Assembly: GCA_913009635.1 (NCBI GenBank)
Contig: CAJVXI010000009.1
Coordinates: forward strand, 1 to 36,547
DNA from: an uncultured bacterium
Lineage (GTDB): Bacteria > Patescibacteriota > Minisyncoccia > UBA6257 > UBA9933
DNA length: 36,547 bases
Reading direction: 5' to 3'
Part shown: positions 22,257 through 29,744 of the stretch, one piece after another
Numbering within the stretch: the stretch's first letter is position 1
Layout: the number at the start of each line of letters is the position of its first letter
Notes under the pieces: model-generated
Databases searched by the model: none
Told to the model about the DNA's origin: nothing
Seen by the model: only the letters and a program-made list of their open reading frames with translations
Made by a program: the position numbers and the translations under genes

Positions 22257-22700
22257 ATGAAGAGATTGCATATACTGCTTATAGTTTCGTTGATCGTAAT
22301 TGCAATCGTCATAATTCCAGTGCTTTGTTTGGCTGGCGGCGCGGCTCCACTTGGACCTCCGACAGTAGAAAAAGCGATTATGACAATCATAACGGCGCAG
22401 GAAAAGATACACAAGATTGGAGGACTTTCACCTGGCTCGTTTATAACGACAACGGCCAGTGGTACCACTTTATTTGATTACGATCAGACCAGGACCGCGG
22501 TACGACAAATACCCGTTGGATTAAAAAGCATCAATAGAAGTATAATTTATATTGGAAAAACGTATGACACCGGCGTCTCTGTCATGACAGCAGCATATTT
22601 AATGAGATATGACAGCGCTGCTAAGTATGTTGCTTTTGCGGAAACTTTATGCCCCGGAGATCACTCCTACGTCCTTGTGGCCACAATCGGATACGGTTAA
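22257..22700 (+). CDS. Small exported or membrane-anchored protein, unknown
   Basis: A 147-aa protein not recognised from any family. Residues 1-28 form a hydrophobic signal or anchor (MKRLHILLIVSLIVIAIVIIP) ending VLCLAGGAAP. The cysteine is not in a proper lipobox, because Leu stands at -1. The mature part has GLSPGSF, TASGTTLFDYDQTRTAV and several Tyr/Gly-rich segments. It is expressed from two consensus-like promoters, has the structured leader and its own strong terminator, so it is a free-standing and probably highly expressed unit. The ORF uses a clear Shine-Dalgarno site, unlike most neighbours. Confidence 0.7.
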   Translation: MKRLHILLIVSLIVIAIVIIPVLCLAGGAAPLGPPTVEKAIMTIITAQEKIHKIGGLSPGSFITTTASGTTLFDYDQTRTAVRQIPVGLKSINRSIIYIGKTYDTGVSVMTAAYLMRYDSAAKYVAFAETLCPGDHSYVLVATIGYG

Positions 22701-22756
22701 CGGCAGATCGCGATGAACATTGTTTAGATTGATCCTGAAAAGGTGAATATCGGCAA

Positions 22757-22788
22757 GGGGCTGAACTTTTAAAGTTCAGCCCCTTTTT
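22757..22788 (+). terminator. Strong terminator of the 22257 unit
   Basis: 13-bp perfect stem GGGGCTGAACTTT / AAAGTTCAGCCCC around one T, followed by TTTTT. Confidence 0.95.
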
Positions 22789-22862
22789 AATTTTTAAATA
22801 AAGTTATTAACAATTAAAGTATTTATAAATTTTTTAATTATTGTAAAATTAAATTAACTAAC

Positions 22863-22936
22863 AGAGAATCACGTCTTAGACGGTTATTCTCTGAGCTGAG
22901 CAGTTAGTCCTTTAAAATCTTTATCAGGAAAGGGGG
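22863..22936 (+). promoter_or_regulatory. Structured leader motif, copy 2
   Basis: P1 AGAGAAT/ATTCTCT (22863-22869 with 22886-22892), hairpin CGTC-TTA-GACG (22872-22882), then CTGAG and TCCTTTAAAATCTTTAT, with CCTTT able to pair with AAAGG next to the GGGGG ribosome-binding site. Same order and spacing as copy 1. The promoter upstream is poorly defined; TAAAAT at 22854-22859 is a possible -10. Confidence 0.65.
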
Positions 22937-22944
22937 TGAAATTC

Positions 22945-23031
22945 ATGAGAAAGCATATTTGTTGTTTTCACGACAAGGACCAAAAAAAGAAAATGACGCA
23001 TACTGCCAAGGCGATGACAGAGGGCTGGTAA
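22945..23031 (+). CDS. 28-aa ORF downstream of leader motif copy 2
   Basis: ATG at 22945 with a strong GGGGG ribosome-binding site 8 nt upstream, 28 codons and a stop, then a terminator. It starts MRKHICCFHDKDQ and contains a Cys-Cys pair, two His near the ends and many Lys. It is too short for the ORF track. The shared leader and terminator arrangement with the 22257 unit argues that it is a real gene, a truncated relative, or a leader peptide. No family is recognised. Confidence 0.5.
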   Translation: MRKHICCFHDKDQKKKMTHTAKAMTEGW

Positions 23032-23044
23032 CAAAGAGCTTATT

Positions 23045-23077
23045 AAGGGGCGTGATCTCAGGATCCGCCCCTTTTTA
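23045..23077 (+). terminator. Terminator of the 28-aa ORF unit
   Basis: GGGGCG / CGCCCC with inner GATC/GATC, followed by TTTTTA. Confidence 0.85.
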
Positions 23078-23078
23078 T

Positions 23079-23107
23079 TTGAAGCATAATAGATAAAATC
23101 GTAGAAT
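23079..23107 (+). promoter_or_regulatory. recG promoter, leaderless
   Basis: TTGAAG (23079-23084), a 17-nt spacer and TAGAAT (23102-23107). The ATG at 23114 follows 6 nt after the -10. An out-of-frame ATG at 23110 stops after five codons. Confidence 0.5.
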
Positions 23108-23113
23108 ATATGA

Positions 23114-25759
23114 ATGACAATATTTAAACTCCAGGATTCAATTGAAGAGATAAAAGGCGTTGGTCAAAAATTTCTTCCAAAATTAAAAAAACTGGAAATT
23201 AAAATTATTAAAGATTTACTTTGGCATTTTCCGTTTCGCTACGATGATTTTTCCAAGATTTCCAAAATTGCCGATGTGAAAATCAACGAACCGGTTGTTA
23301 TTCAGGCAATTGTTAAAGAAATAAAAATACACCGCACATGGAAACGAAGAATGATTATAGTAGATGCGCTGATTGGAGATAATACAGGTAATATTGGCGT
23401 AGTTTGGTTTAATCAACCTTTCATTTTAAATGTTCTTAAAAAAGGGACAATGGCTAATTTTGCCGGTAAAACTGTTGTTTCTAAAAATAAAATTTATCTT
23501 TCTAATCCTGTTTATGAAGTCATCTACACACAGACTAATACGGACTATACACAGACCGATACAGAAGATGGTCAGTATGAGTCCGCGCTAAGTCCGTATG
23601 AGTCTGAGTCTTTAAAGCATACGGGGCGTCTTGTGCCGGTTTATCCGGAAACCAGAGGATTAACTTCAAAGGCCATTAGATTTTTAATTAAGCCGGTTTT
23701 GGATAATTTAGAAAAATTACCTGAATTGCTGCCAAAAGAAGTTATAAAAGAAAATAAATTTTTGGAAATTAATCAGGCAATTCGTTATATTCATTTTCCT
23801 GAAAATTTTCAACAAGCCCAGGACGCTAAAAAAAGATTTGCTTTTGAAGATTTATTTTTGCTTCAACTTAATAATATAAAACAGCGTCTTAGCTTGTCGC
23901 GAGAAAAATCCTTTTCTTTTAAGGTTGATATTGATTATTTAAAAGAGCTTATTAGTCATCTTCCTTTTGAATTAACTAAGGCGCAGAAAAAAACACTTTG
24001 GGAAATTTTGCAAGATTTTCAAAAATCGTACCCAATGAATCGTTTATTGCAGGGAGATGTTGGTTCTGGGAAAACAATTGTTGCTGGATTGGCCGCGTTG
24101 ATGATTAGTAAGTCCTCCAGATTCGTTCTAGGCAAACAAAGCGCTTTTATGGCGCCAACTGAAATATTGGCGCAGCAGCATTATAAAACTTTTTTAAAGT
24201 TTTTTCCTGATTTTAAGGGAGGTATTGGATTGATTACTTCTGGAGAAGCAAGAATTTTTTATGGAGATGGATTAGAGGCCAAAGCAAAGAAAAACGAGTT
24301 AGTTAAAAAAATTATTAGCGGAGAAATAAAGATTATTATCGGCACTCACGCTCTTATTCAGAAAAGCGTTGATTTTCTAGATTTGGCTTTTGTTGTTGTT
24401 GATGAACAGCATAGATTTGGCATTTCTCAGCGAGCCAAGCTCGCTGCGCAGACTAATATAGACTATACACGAACTTATACTGAAGAAAATAACAGTAAGG
24501 ATTCTGAATTATTGTATGGGGATTTAACATATAAAATAAGAGGAGCTATTTTTAGCGTAAAAAAACAATTAGGGCTTGGTCATAAAGAAAGTATCTATCA
24601 GAAAGCGTTGGAAGAAGAATTTAAAAAATTGAAATTATCTTTTGAAAAAGAAAAATCAATAAGTATTACATATAGTGGGAAAAAGATAGGAATTTATAGG
24701 CCCGATTTTATTGTTGAGGATAAAATTATTTTAGAGATAAAAGCACTTCCATTTATTGGAAGATTTGAAAAAAATCAAATTTGGCATTATTTAAAAGGTT
24801 CAAATTATGAGTTGGCGTTATTGGTTAATTTTGGAAGAGATGATATTGATATAAAAAGATTTATTTATAATGACGGTCTGTATAAGTCTGTGTCAAGTCC
24901 GTATAAGTCAGTGAATATGCCGCATTTTTTATCAATGTCAGCAACGCCGATTCCACGCACCCTTTCTTTAACTGTTTTTGGCGATCTTGATTTATCAATT
25001 ATTGACGAGCTTCCAAAAGGAAGAAAAGAAATTATTACTAAAATCGTGGCGCCTGCTAATCGTAATAAGGCATATCAATTTCTTCGAGACCAAATTAGAA
25101 AGGGTCGGCAAGTGTTTGTAATTTGTCCCCGAATTGATCCATCGGAAATGAATACCAATCCGTTTATTCCGGATGTACGGGCAGTAAAAGAAGAATATGA
25201 AAAACTTTCCAAGAAAATTTTTCCAGATCTTAACGTGGCAATACTGCATGGCAAAATTAAATCAAAAGAAAAAGCTGAAACAATGAAGCAATTTAATAAT
25301 GGAGCAATTGATATTCTGGTTTCAACTTCAGTTGTTGAGGTTGGCGTTGACGTGCCTAATGCGTCAATAATGCTTATTGAAGGAAGCGAGAGATTTGGTT
25401 TGGCGCAGCTTTATCAATTTCGAGGTAGAGTTGGTAGAGGAGAATATCAGTCATTTTGTTTTTTATTTACTGATTCTTCTTCAAAAGCTACTCATCAACG
25501 ATTGCGTTCTTTGATTGACGCGAAAAATGGTTTTGAATTAGCAGAGAAAGATTTAGCTATTAGGGGTCCCGGTCAGATTTTAGGAGCCGATCAAACGGGT
25601 GTGCCTGATTTGGCAATGAAAGCCATTCAAAATCCGGAATTAATAAAATCCGCTCGTCAATCAGCAGAATTAATTATTAAAAAAGATTCAGAATTAAAAA
25701 ATCATCCATTTCTTAAAAGCCGCTTGGAAAATTTTCAAAAAGAGATACATTTGGAATAA
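23114..25759 (+). CDS. recG: ATP-dependent DNA helicase RecG with two in-frame insertions
   Basis: An 881-aa RecG, about 180 residues longer than usual. It remodels stalled forks and branched DNA. The wedge/OB domain is at about 60-175, Walker A GDVGSGKT at 314-321, DEQH at 430-433, SATPIPRTL at 609-617, the helicase C motifs (VSTSVVEVGVDVP, QFRGRVGRG) and the closing RecG domain (RGPGQILGADQTG). The first insertion (about 136-167: YTQTNTDYTQTDTEDG) lies in the wedge domain. The second (about 447-601) carries a whole GxxExxY nuclease-like domain between motifs II and III. No stop interrupts either. Whether the protein is active, processed or merely tolerant is unknown. The leaderless start at 23114 is favoured. 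Confidence 0.93.
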   Translation: MTIFKLQDSIEEIKGVGQKFLPKLKKLEIKIIKDLLWHFPFRYDDFSKISKIADVKINEPVVIQAIVKEIKIHRTWKRRMIIVDALIGDNTGNIGVVWFNQPFILNVLKKGTMANFAGKTVVSKNKIYLSNPVYEVIYTQTNTDYTQTDTEDGQYESALSPYESESLKHTGRLVPVYPETRGLTSKAIRFLIKPVLDNLEKLPELLPKEVIKENKFLEINQAIRYIHFPENFQQAQDAKKRFAFEDLFLLQLNNIKQRLSLSREKSFSFKVDIDYLKELISHLPFELTKAQKKTLWEILQDFQKSYPMNRLLQGDVGSGKTIVAGLAALMISKSSRFVLGKQSAFMAPTEILAQQHYKTFLKFFPDFKGGIGLITSGEARIFYGDGLEAKAKKNELVKKIISGEIKIIIGTHALIQKSVDFLDLAFVVVDEQHRFGISQRAKLAAQTNIDYTRTYTEENNSKDSELLYGDLTYKIRGAIFSVKKQLGLGHKESIYQKALEEEFKKLKLSFEKEKSISITYSGKKIGIYRPDFIVEDKIILEIKALPFIGRFEKNQIWHYLKGSNYELALLVNFGRDDIDIKRFIYNDGLYKSVSSPYKSVNMPHFLSMSATPIPRTLSLTVFGDLDLSIIDELPKGRKEIITKIVAPANRNKAYQFLRDQIRKGRQVFVICPRIDPSEMNTNPFIPDVRAVKEEYEKLSKKIFPDLNVAILHGKIKSKEKAETMKQFNNGAIDILVSTSVVEVGVDVPNASIMLIEGSERFGLAQLYQFRGRVGRGEYQSFCFLFTDSSSKATHQRLRSLIDAKNGFELAEKDLAIRGPGQILGADQTGVPDLAMKAIQNPELIKSARQSAELIIKKDSELKNHPFLKSRLENFQKEIHLE
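23531..23606. mobile_element. Non-coding inverted-repeat insertion 1 in recG
   Basis: CAGACTAATACGGAC (23531-23545) is inverted at 23592-23606 with 14 of 15 matches. Between them are further CAGACCGATACAG and CAGTATGAGTCC words. It is a short in-frame insertion that adds about 30 residues to the wedge domain. Confidence 0.75.
24449..24911 (+). mobile_element. GxxExxY nuclease-encoding insertion 2 in recG
   Basis: About 460 bp in frame. The left end CAGACTAATATAGAC and right end GTCCGTATAAGTCAG are imperfect inverted repeats (11 of 15) of the same family as insertion 1. Next to the left end is a host stem CAGCGAGC/GCTCGCTG (24428-24446). Inside is a GxxExxY domain: IRGAIFSVKKQLG, GHKESIY (489-495), IYRPDFIV (Asp531) and ILEIKAL (Glu541, Lys543), which are the PD-(D/E)xK residues. 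GxxExxY proteins are normally free-standing at about 120-130 aa; here the whole unit is fused inside RecG. Confidence 0.8.
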
Positions 25760-25767
25760 TTTTCCAC

Positions 25768-25796
25768 TTGTCATTAAATGATATTTATGATATATA
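25768..25796 (+). promoter_or_regulatory. Possible sigma-factor gene promoter
   Basis: TTGTCA (25768-25773), a 17-nt spacer and TATATA (25791-25796). A second -35-like TTGACA (25814-25819) has only a weak -10 downstream. The leader would be about 60 nt. Confidence 0.4.
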
Positions 25797-25864
25797 AATT
25801 AATAATCTGTTCATTGACATAGTTAATATAAAAAATACGAATTTAAAAAAATAGGAGAATTGAA

Positions 25865-27145
25865 ATGGAAGAAATTATCCAAAAAGAAATTTCAGAAGAA
25901 CCAGAAGAGTTAAGCAGTGTTAAGGAGGCGACAGCAAGAATAATATATGAAGATGATATACAACTGTATGCAAAGTCAATAGGCAACGTAAAACTTCTTA
26001 AAAAAGGAGAAGAAATTGAGCTTGCCAAGAAATTAAATGAAGGGAAAGCTATTTTAACGAGAATAATCTCCAAATTTCCCTTAACAACAGAAATCAGAGA
26101 GAATTTTGAAAAAAGCAGGAAAATGTCGGAAGATGGTTTAGATACTGGAATTAAAGAAGTGGTTTTGGATAGAGTCGGGGCCTATGTAGAAGAATTAAGA
26201 ATTTTAAATGGGCGTGTTGCTCATTATGGGGAATCTCTAACGTCTTTAGAAAAGATTATCAAAAAAGGAAAAGGCGGGAGAAACAGAAATAATAGGAAAT
26301 TTATTGCTGTTAAAGAAATTATCAAAACCACAAAGGAAATCCACAAACAGATTGAGTCAAAAGTCGGTATAAAAGCGGATGACTTAGAAGTTGTATGGGA
26401 AAAGATTCGTAAGATACAAGGTTTTATAAACGAAGCGAAAAGAGAATTTACAGTAAGGAATTTGAGATTAGTAGTTATTGTTGCTAAAGCATACAAGGGA
26501 AGAGGATTGTCTTTTCCAGACCTTATTCAGGAAGGAAATATAGGGCTGATGAAAGCCGTAGATAAGTTTGAGTATAAAAGAGGTTTTAAATTCAGCACTT
26601 ACGCTACTTGCTGGATAAGGCAGTCCGTTATAAGAGCTCTTGCGGATAAGGTAAATATAATTAGAATCCCCGCGCATGTGACGGAGCTTAGAAACAGGAT
26701 TAAAATGACTTTTAGGGAACTTGCTCAGATTTTTTGCAGGAAACCAACCAGCGAGGAGATTGCCGAAGAAATTGGGGTGTCGATTAAAAAAGTAGAAAAA
26801 GTTTTTAAGCTTATACAAGATCCAATTTCTTTGCAGACGCCAGTAGGTGAAGACGATGAATTGGGAGATTTTGTTGAGGATAAAAAAAGCTCTTCTCCGT
26901 ATTCTAGTATGGAGGAAAAAGAAATATCAGTATATATACAGAAAGTCCTTGGCACTTTAAGTTCTAAAGAAGAAATGGTTATAAGGATAAGATTCGGCAT
27001 AGGTTTGAATAGTAGCCACACCCTTGAAGAAACAGGAAGGCAGTTTTCGGTCACAAGAGAAAGAATAAGGCAGATTGAAGTAAAAGCATTAAAAAAGCTT
27101 AACCATGCTTCTAGAAGGAGAATACTTAAAAATTTAATACATTAA
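25865..27145 (+). CDS. rpoD: Primary RNA polymerase sigma factor (RpoD/SigA)
   Basis: A 426-aa sigma-70 factor. Region 1.2 (about 28-58) and the non-conserved helical insert are followed by region 2, with RNLRLVVIVAKAYKGRGLSF, DLIQEGNIGLMKAVDKF and FKFSTYATCWIRQ (Cys replaces the usual first Trp). Region 3 has IPAHVTELRNRI, and region 4.2 has TLEETGRQFSVTRERIRQIE. It directs RNA polymerase to TTGACA/TATAAT promoters, in line with the promoters in this window. The ATG at 25865 has an AGGAG site 7 nt upstream, one of the few in the window. It ends at a terminator shared with the convergent glycosyltransferase gene. Confidence 0.95.
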   Translation: MEEIIQKEISEEPEELSSVKEATARIIYEDDIQLYAKSIGNVKLLKKGEEIELAKKLNEGKAILTRIISKFPLTTEIRENFEKSRKMSEDGLDTGIKEVVLDRVGAYVEELRILNGRVAHYGESLTSLEKIIKKGKGGRNRNNRKFIAVKEIIKTTKEIHKQIESKVGIKADDLEVVWEKIRKIQGFINEAKREFTVRNLRLVVIVAKAYKGRGLSFPDLIQEGNIGLMKAVDKFEYKRGFKFSTYATCWIRQSVIRALADKVNIIRIPAHVTELRNRIKMTFRELAQIFCRKPTSEEIAEEIGVSIKKVEKVFKLIQDPISLQTPVGEDDELGDFVEDKKSSSPYSSMEEKEISVYIQKVLGTLSSKEEMVIRIRFGIGLNSSHTLEETGRQFSVTRERIRQIEVKALKKLNHASRRRILKNLIH

Positions 27146-27174
27146 GAGCCCAAAAATATACGGGCTCTTTTTTT
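27145..27174. terminator. Terminator between rpoD and the glycosyltransferase
   Basis: AGAGCCC / GGGCTCT with a 10-nt loop and TTTTTTTA on the plus side; it starts on the last base of the rpoD stop codon. Confidence 0.88.
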
Positions 27175-28657
27175 ATCTATGCTTTGGCGTTACCCAAAAA
27201 CCGAGATGGAATTTGTCGCCAAGCATCAAACGTGTTTGTGCTTCCAATCCTGGAAAAGCTCCAAAAATTATTAAAGTAAATGGCACTAAAATCCACTGAA
27301 TGACATAAAGTAAATAATGCCACGATTTAAACCAGCTTGGTTTAGGTGGAAGCAAGATAATGCTTAAAACAGCTGAAGTGGCAATTCCAATCATTGATAA
27401 CGTCATAATAAACCGCGTAATTTGAGGCAAATTATATGAAAGAAGAGTGGTGTTAAAATCAGCGCCTCCTAAGATTATTGGCAGCCATCCTAATGCAAAA
27501 ATTATAAGAACGTTAGTTGACCATGAATGAAAACTTTCAATAATAATAAAGCTCCAATACCATTTTTTACTTTTTGGAATTTGCAGGTTTTTTCTGAAAC
27601 CATCTAAGAAATAAGGTATATTTTCACAGCCCCATCCCCACCTGCGCTGTTGTTTGTATTGATTAATCATTGTTTGCCAGAAAGTCGGAGCCACATTAGC
27701 ATCCATTGAGACCGGATAAAAAAGCGGTATTGCGCGCCAGTTACCGTTGTAATGAAGATAACACTGCCAGAAGATTTGAGAATCCTCGGAAACAATATCT
27801 TTATGCCAAAAACCGACTTCAACGACTGCTTTAAATGGCATTGAATGCGATGAAAAAGTTGTTTGGCGTTCAGGCCGTGATTGTTGCATCATATGCCAAA
27901 AAGTTGAAGAAAAAGCAATTACTCGGGCTAAGGCCGGCGTCTGAAAAATATTATTAGTAAAAAGAGGAATTGGTTGAAAACTTGAATGTTGGGGGTGCTC
28001 GCACGTAAGAAAATTATAAGTTAGTATGCCAAAATATTCTGGCAGAACTTGAGTGTCAATGTCAAAAACCGAAGCTAAAATATTTTCATAGGAAATTTTG
28101 AGCGGGTCAATAATAAGTTTTTTTACTTCTTTTGCGGCCCATGTTTGATTTGAGCCCTTACCTGGAATTTCATCAGGTAAATTTACCGGATGTTGAGTAA
28201 TCAAAAATTTAAAGAAATTGTCATTAAACTCTGTTTTAATTTTTTGAGCTGTTTCTTGTGTTTTTTTACCGCCTCGTTCTTCAGTTGCCAAAACAACAAT
28301 AAATTTATCTTTTGGATAATTGGTTTTTAATAAACTCTCAAAAGTTTCTTTAACTACTTCGTATGGTTCTTTATACATTGGAAGAATTATTAAATGATAA
28401 ATATTATTCCAGCTTTTAGCTTTTAGCTTTTGGTTTTTAGTTAATTCATCAATCCAGTTAATTTTCAAATTATTCCTCATTTTTTTGAAAGTAGCTTTGA
28501 GATGAAAAGATAAGTAGATTATTTTAAGGAACCAGTAAATATCAAAAAGAATAATAAAAATTGCCGCCCAAACAGGAAGCAGCCAAGATAGAAAAAGCAG
28601 TAAAATAATGGTGCTCCAAGCTAAAATTCCAGGCACCATTTCAAAAAAACGATACAT
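27173..28657 (-). CDS. Membrane glycosyltransferase family 2 (cellulose-synthase-like)
   Basis: A 494-aa integral membrane glycosyltransferase. Two N-terminal TM helices (about 10-50) precede a GT-A domain (about 85-345) with the metal-binding FDIDTQ (DID, 199-201), the catalytic SEDSQIFW (ED, 291-292) and the acceptor-site QQRRW (336-340). This is the set seen in processive GT2 enzymes such as cellulose and hyaluronan synthases. Four further TM helices follow (about 365-475). It likely builds or exports a polysaccharide from a nucleotide sugar; the sugar cannot be told. Residues 73-81 (TKNQKLKAKS) are coded by AGCTAAAA-type repeats. It is alone on the minus strand. Confidence 0.85.
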   Translation of the reverse strand: MYRFFEMVPGILAWSTIILLLFLSWLLPVWAAIFIILFDIYWFLKIIYLSFHLKATFKKMRNNLKINWIDELTKNQKLKAKSWNNIYHLIILPMYKEPYEVVKETFESLLKTNYPKDKFIVVLATEERGGKKTQETAQKIKTEFNDNFFKFLITQHPVNLPDEIPGKGSNQTWAAKEVKKLIIDPLKISYENILASVFDIDTQVLPEYFGILTYNFLTCEHPQHSSFQPIPLFTNNIFQTPALARVIAFSSTFWHMMQQSRPERQTTFSSHSMPFKAVVEVGFWHKDIVSEDSQIFWQCYLHYNGNWRAIPLFYPVSMDANVAPTFWQTMINQYKQQRRWGWGCENIPYFLDGFRKNLQIPKSKKWYWSFIIIESFHSWSTNVLIIFALGWLPIILGGADFNTTLLSYNLPQITRFIMTLSMIGIATSAVLSIILLPPKPSWFKSWHYLLYVIQWILVPFTLIIFGAFPGLEAQTRLMLGDKFHLGFWVTPKHR

Positions 28658-28736
28658 ATATTTTAAGCATATCCAATAATCTCCAAATTACAAATTTTTT
28701 ATTGAAAAAATGATGAAGGCATGGTATATATAATAA

Positions 28737-28870
28737 AAATCACAAATCACAAATTCCAAATCTCAAATAAATTCAAAATTCTAAATTTCAATGACCGAAA
28801 CACGTTTTGAATTTTGGTCATTAAATATTCGGATATTATTTGTTATTTGGCGCTTGGAATTTGGTGCTTG
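28737..28870. repeat. MITE-like inverted-repeat element, copy 2
   Basis: The left part has AAATTCCAAATCTCAAATAA and CAATGACCGAAAC; the right part has TTTTGGTCATTAAATATTCGG and CTTGGAATTTGGTGCTTG. The ends are imperfect reverse complements. It lies immediately upstream of tRNA-Glu, so that promoter must lie inside or at the edge of the element. Confidence 0.75.
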
Positions 28871-28877
28871 AGTGTAT

Positions 28878-28949
28878 GGCCCTATCGTCTAGTGGTTAGG
28901 ACACTAGGTTTTCATCCTAGAAACAGGAGTTCGATTCTCCTTAGGGCTG
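28878..28949 (+). tRNA. tRNA-Glu (anticodon TTC)
   Basis: A 72-nt cloverleaf: acceptor GGCCCTA / TAGGGCT (first pair G-U), D arm GTCT..GGAC, anticodon stem CTAGG/CCTAG with loop TTTTCAT (anticodon TTC), T arm AGGAG-TTCGATT-CTCCT and discriminator G. CCA is not encoded. The rluD-like ATG is 7 nt downstream, so they probably share a transcript. Confidence 0.95.
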
Positions 28950-28955
28950 CGAATA

Positions 28956-29738
28956 ATGACCCCACAAATTATCTACAAAGATAAAAACTTTTTAGCGGTT
29001 AATAAGCCGGCGGGGATGCTTACGCATCAAGTGTCAGGTGTCAAGTATCAGGTGTCAAGAGAGAAAATTCTGACTGATTTATTGGTTGAAAAATATCCTG
29101 AAATAAAAAAAGTCGGCGACTCTTCGGTAATCTCAGGGCAGGCGAATCAATTCAGACCTGGAATTGTTCATCGACTAGATAAAGACACATCTGGAGTAAT
29201 TTTGATAGCTCGTAATCAAGATTATTTTGAATATTTAAAAAAGCTATTCCAGGAGCACAAGATTAAAAAAACTTATTTAGCTTTGGTTTGGGGAAAGCTT
29301 GAGCCGAAAATAGGAATAATCAAAAAACCAATCAGTTTGAAAACCGGCACCATCAAGAGAACTATTTGGAAAGGTGGGCTAACTAAAGAAGCAATTACCG
29401 AATACCGCGTTAAAAAATATCTCAAATTTAAATCTTACGAGACTAAGTCTCGTAAGATTTATTCATTGGTGGAGATTATGCCGAAAACTGGCCGAACGCA
29501 CCAGATTCGGGTTCATTTGGCGTCAATAGGTCATCCGATTGTAGGAGATTCAGTTTATGGCCCAAAAGACCACAAAGGAAAACTTTCAGTTTCCTACGGG
29601 GCAAGCAATCCATTTGGTTTAACGCGTCAATTTCTTCACGCAGAATCATTGGAATTTAATATTGCTGATGGAAAAAGAATAAAAATTGAAGCTGATTTAC
29701 CGGAAGATTTACAAAAAATAATTTCTGATATTTATTAA
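28956..29738 (+). CDS. RluA-family 23S rRNA pseudouridine synthase
   Basis: A 260-aa pseudouridine synthase of the RluA/RluC/RluD family, without an S4 domain. The active-site motif is HRLDKDTSG with catalytic Asp75. KPAGMLTH, KKTYLALVWG, GRTHQIRVHLASIGHPIVGD and the FLHAESL end agree with the family. Two in-frame insertions are visible: HQVSGVKYQVSREK (24-37), coded by AGGTGTC heptamers, and SYETKSRKI (160-168), which is coded by an exact copy of palindrome A. The latter falls between two beta strands just before the conserved GRTHQ block. It is co-transcribed with tRNA-Glu. The rRNA site modified cannot be told. Confidence 0.9.
   Translation: MTPQIIYKDKNFLAVNKPAGMLTHQVSGVKYQVSREKILTDLLVEKYPEIKKVGDSSVISGQANQFRPGIVHRLDKDTSGVILIARNQDYFEYLKKLFQEHKIKKTYLALVWGKLEPKIGIIKKPISLKTGTIKRTIWKGGLTKEAITEYRVKKYLKFKSYETKSRKIYSLVEIMPKTGRTHQIRVHLASIGHPIVGDSVYGPKDHKGKLSVSYGASNPFGLTRQFLHAESLEFNIADGKRIKIEADLPEDLQKIISDIY
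29431..29459. repeat. 29-bp palindrome A, copy 2, inside the rluD-like gene
   Basis: Identical base for base to 5820-5848 (arms AATCTTACGAGACT and its complement). Here it is in frame inside a coding sequence and adds about nine residues. Confidence 0.92.
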
Positions 29739-29744
29739 TTATCC

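Noticed and set aside
24449-24911. Intein in RecG
   Set aside because: The insert lacks an N-terminal Cys/Ser splice block, a terminal His-Asn and a downstream Cys/Ser/Thr nucleophile pattern; it is a GxxExxY nuclease-like domain with DNA terminal repeats, so protein splicing is not supported.
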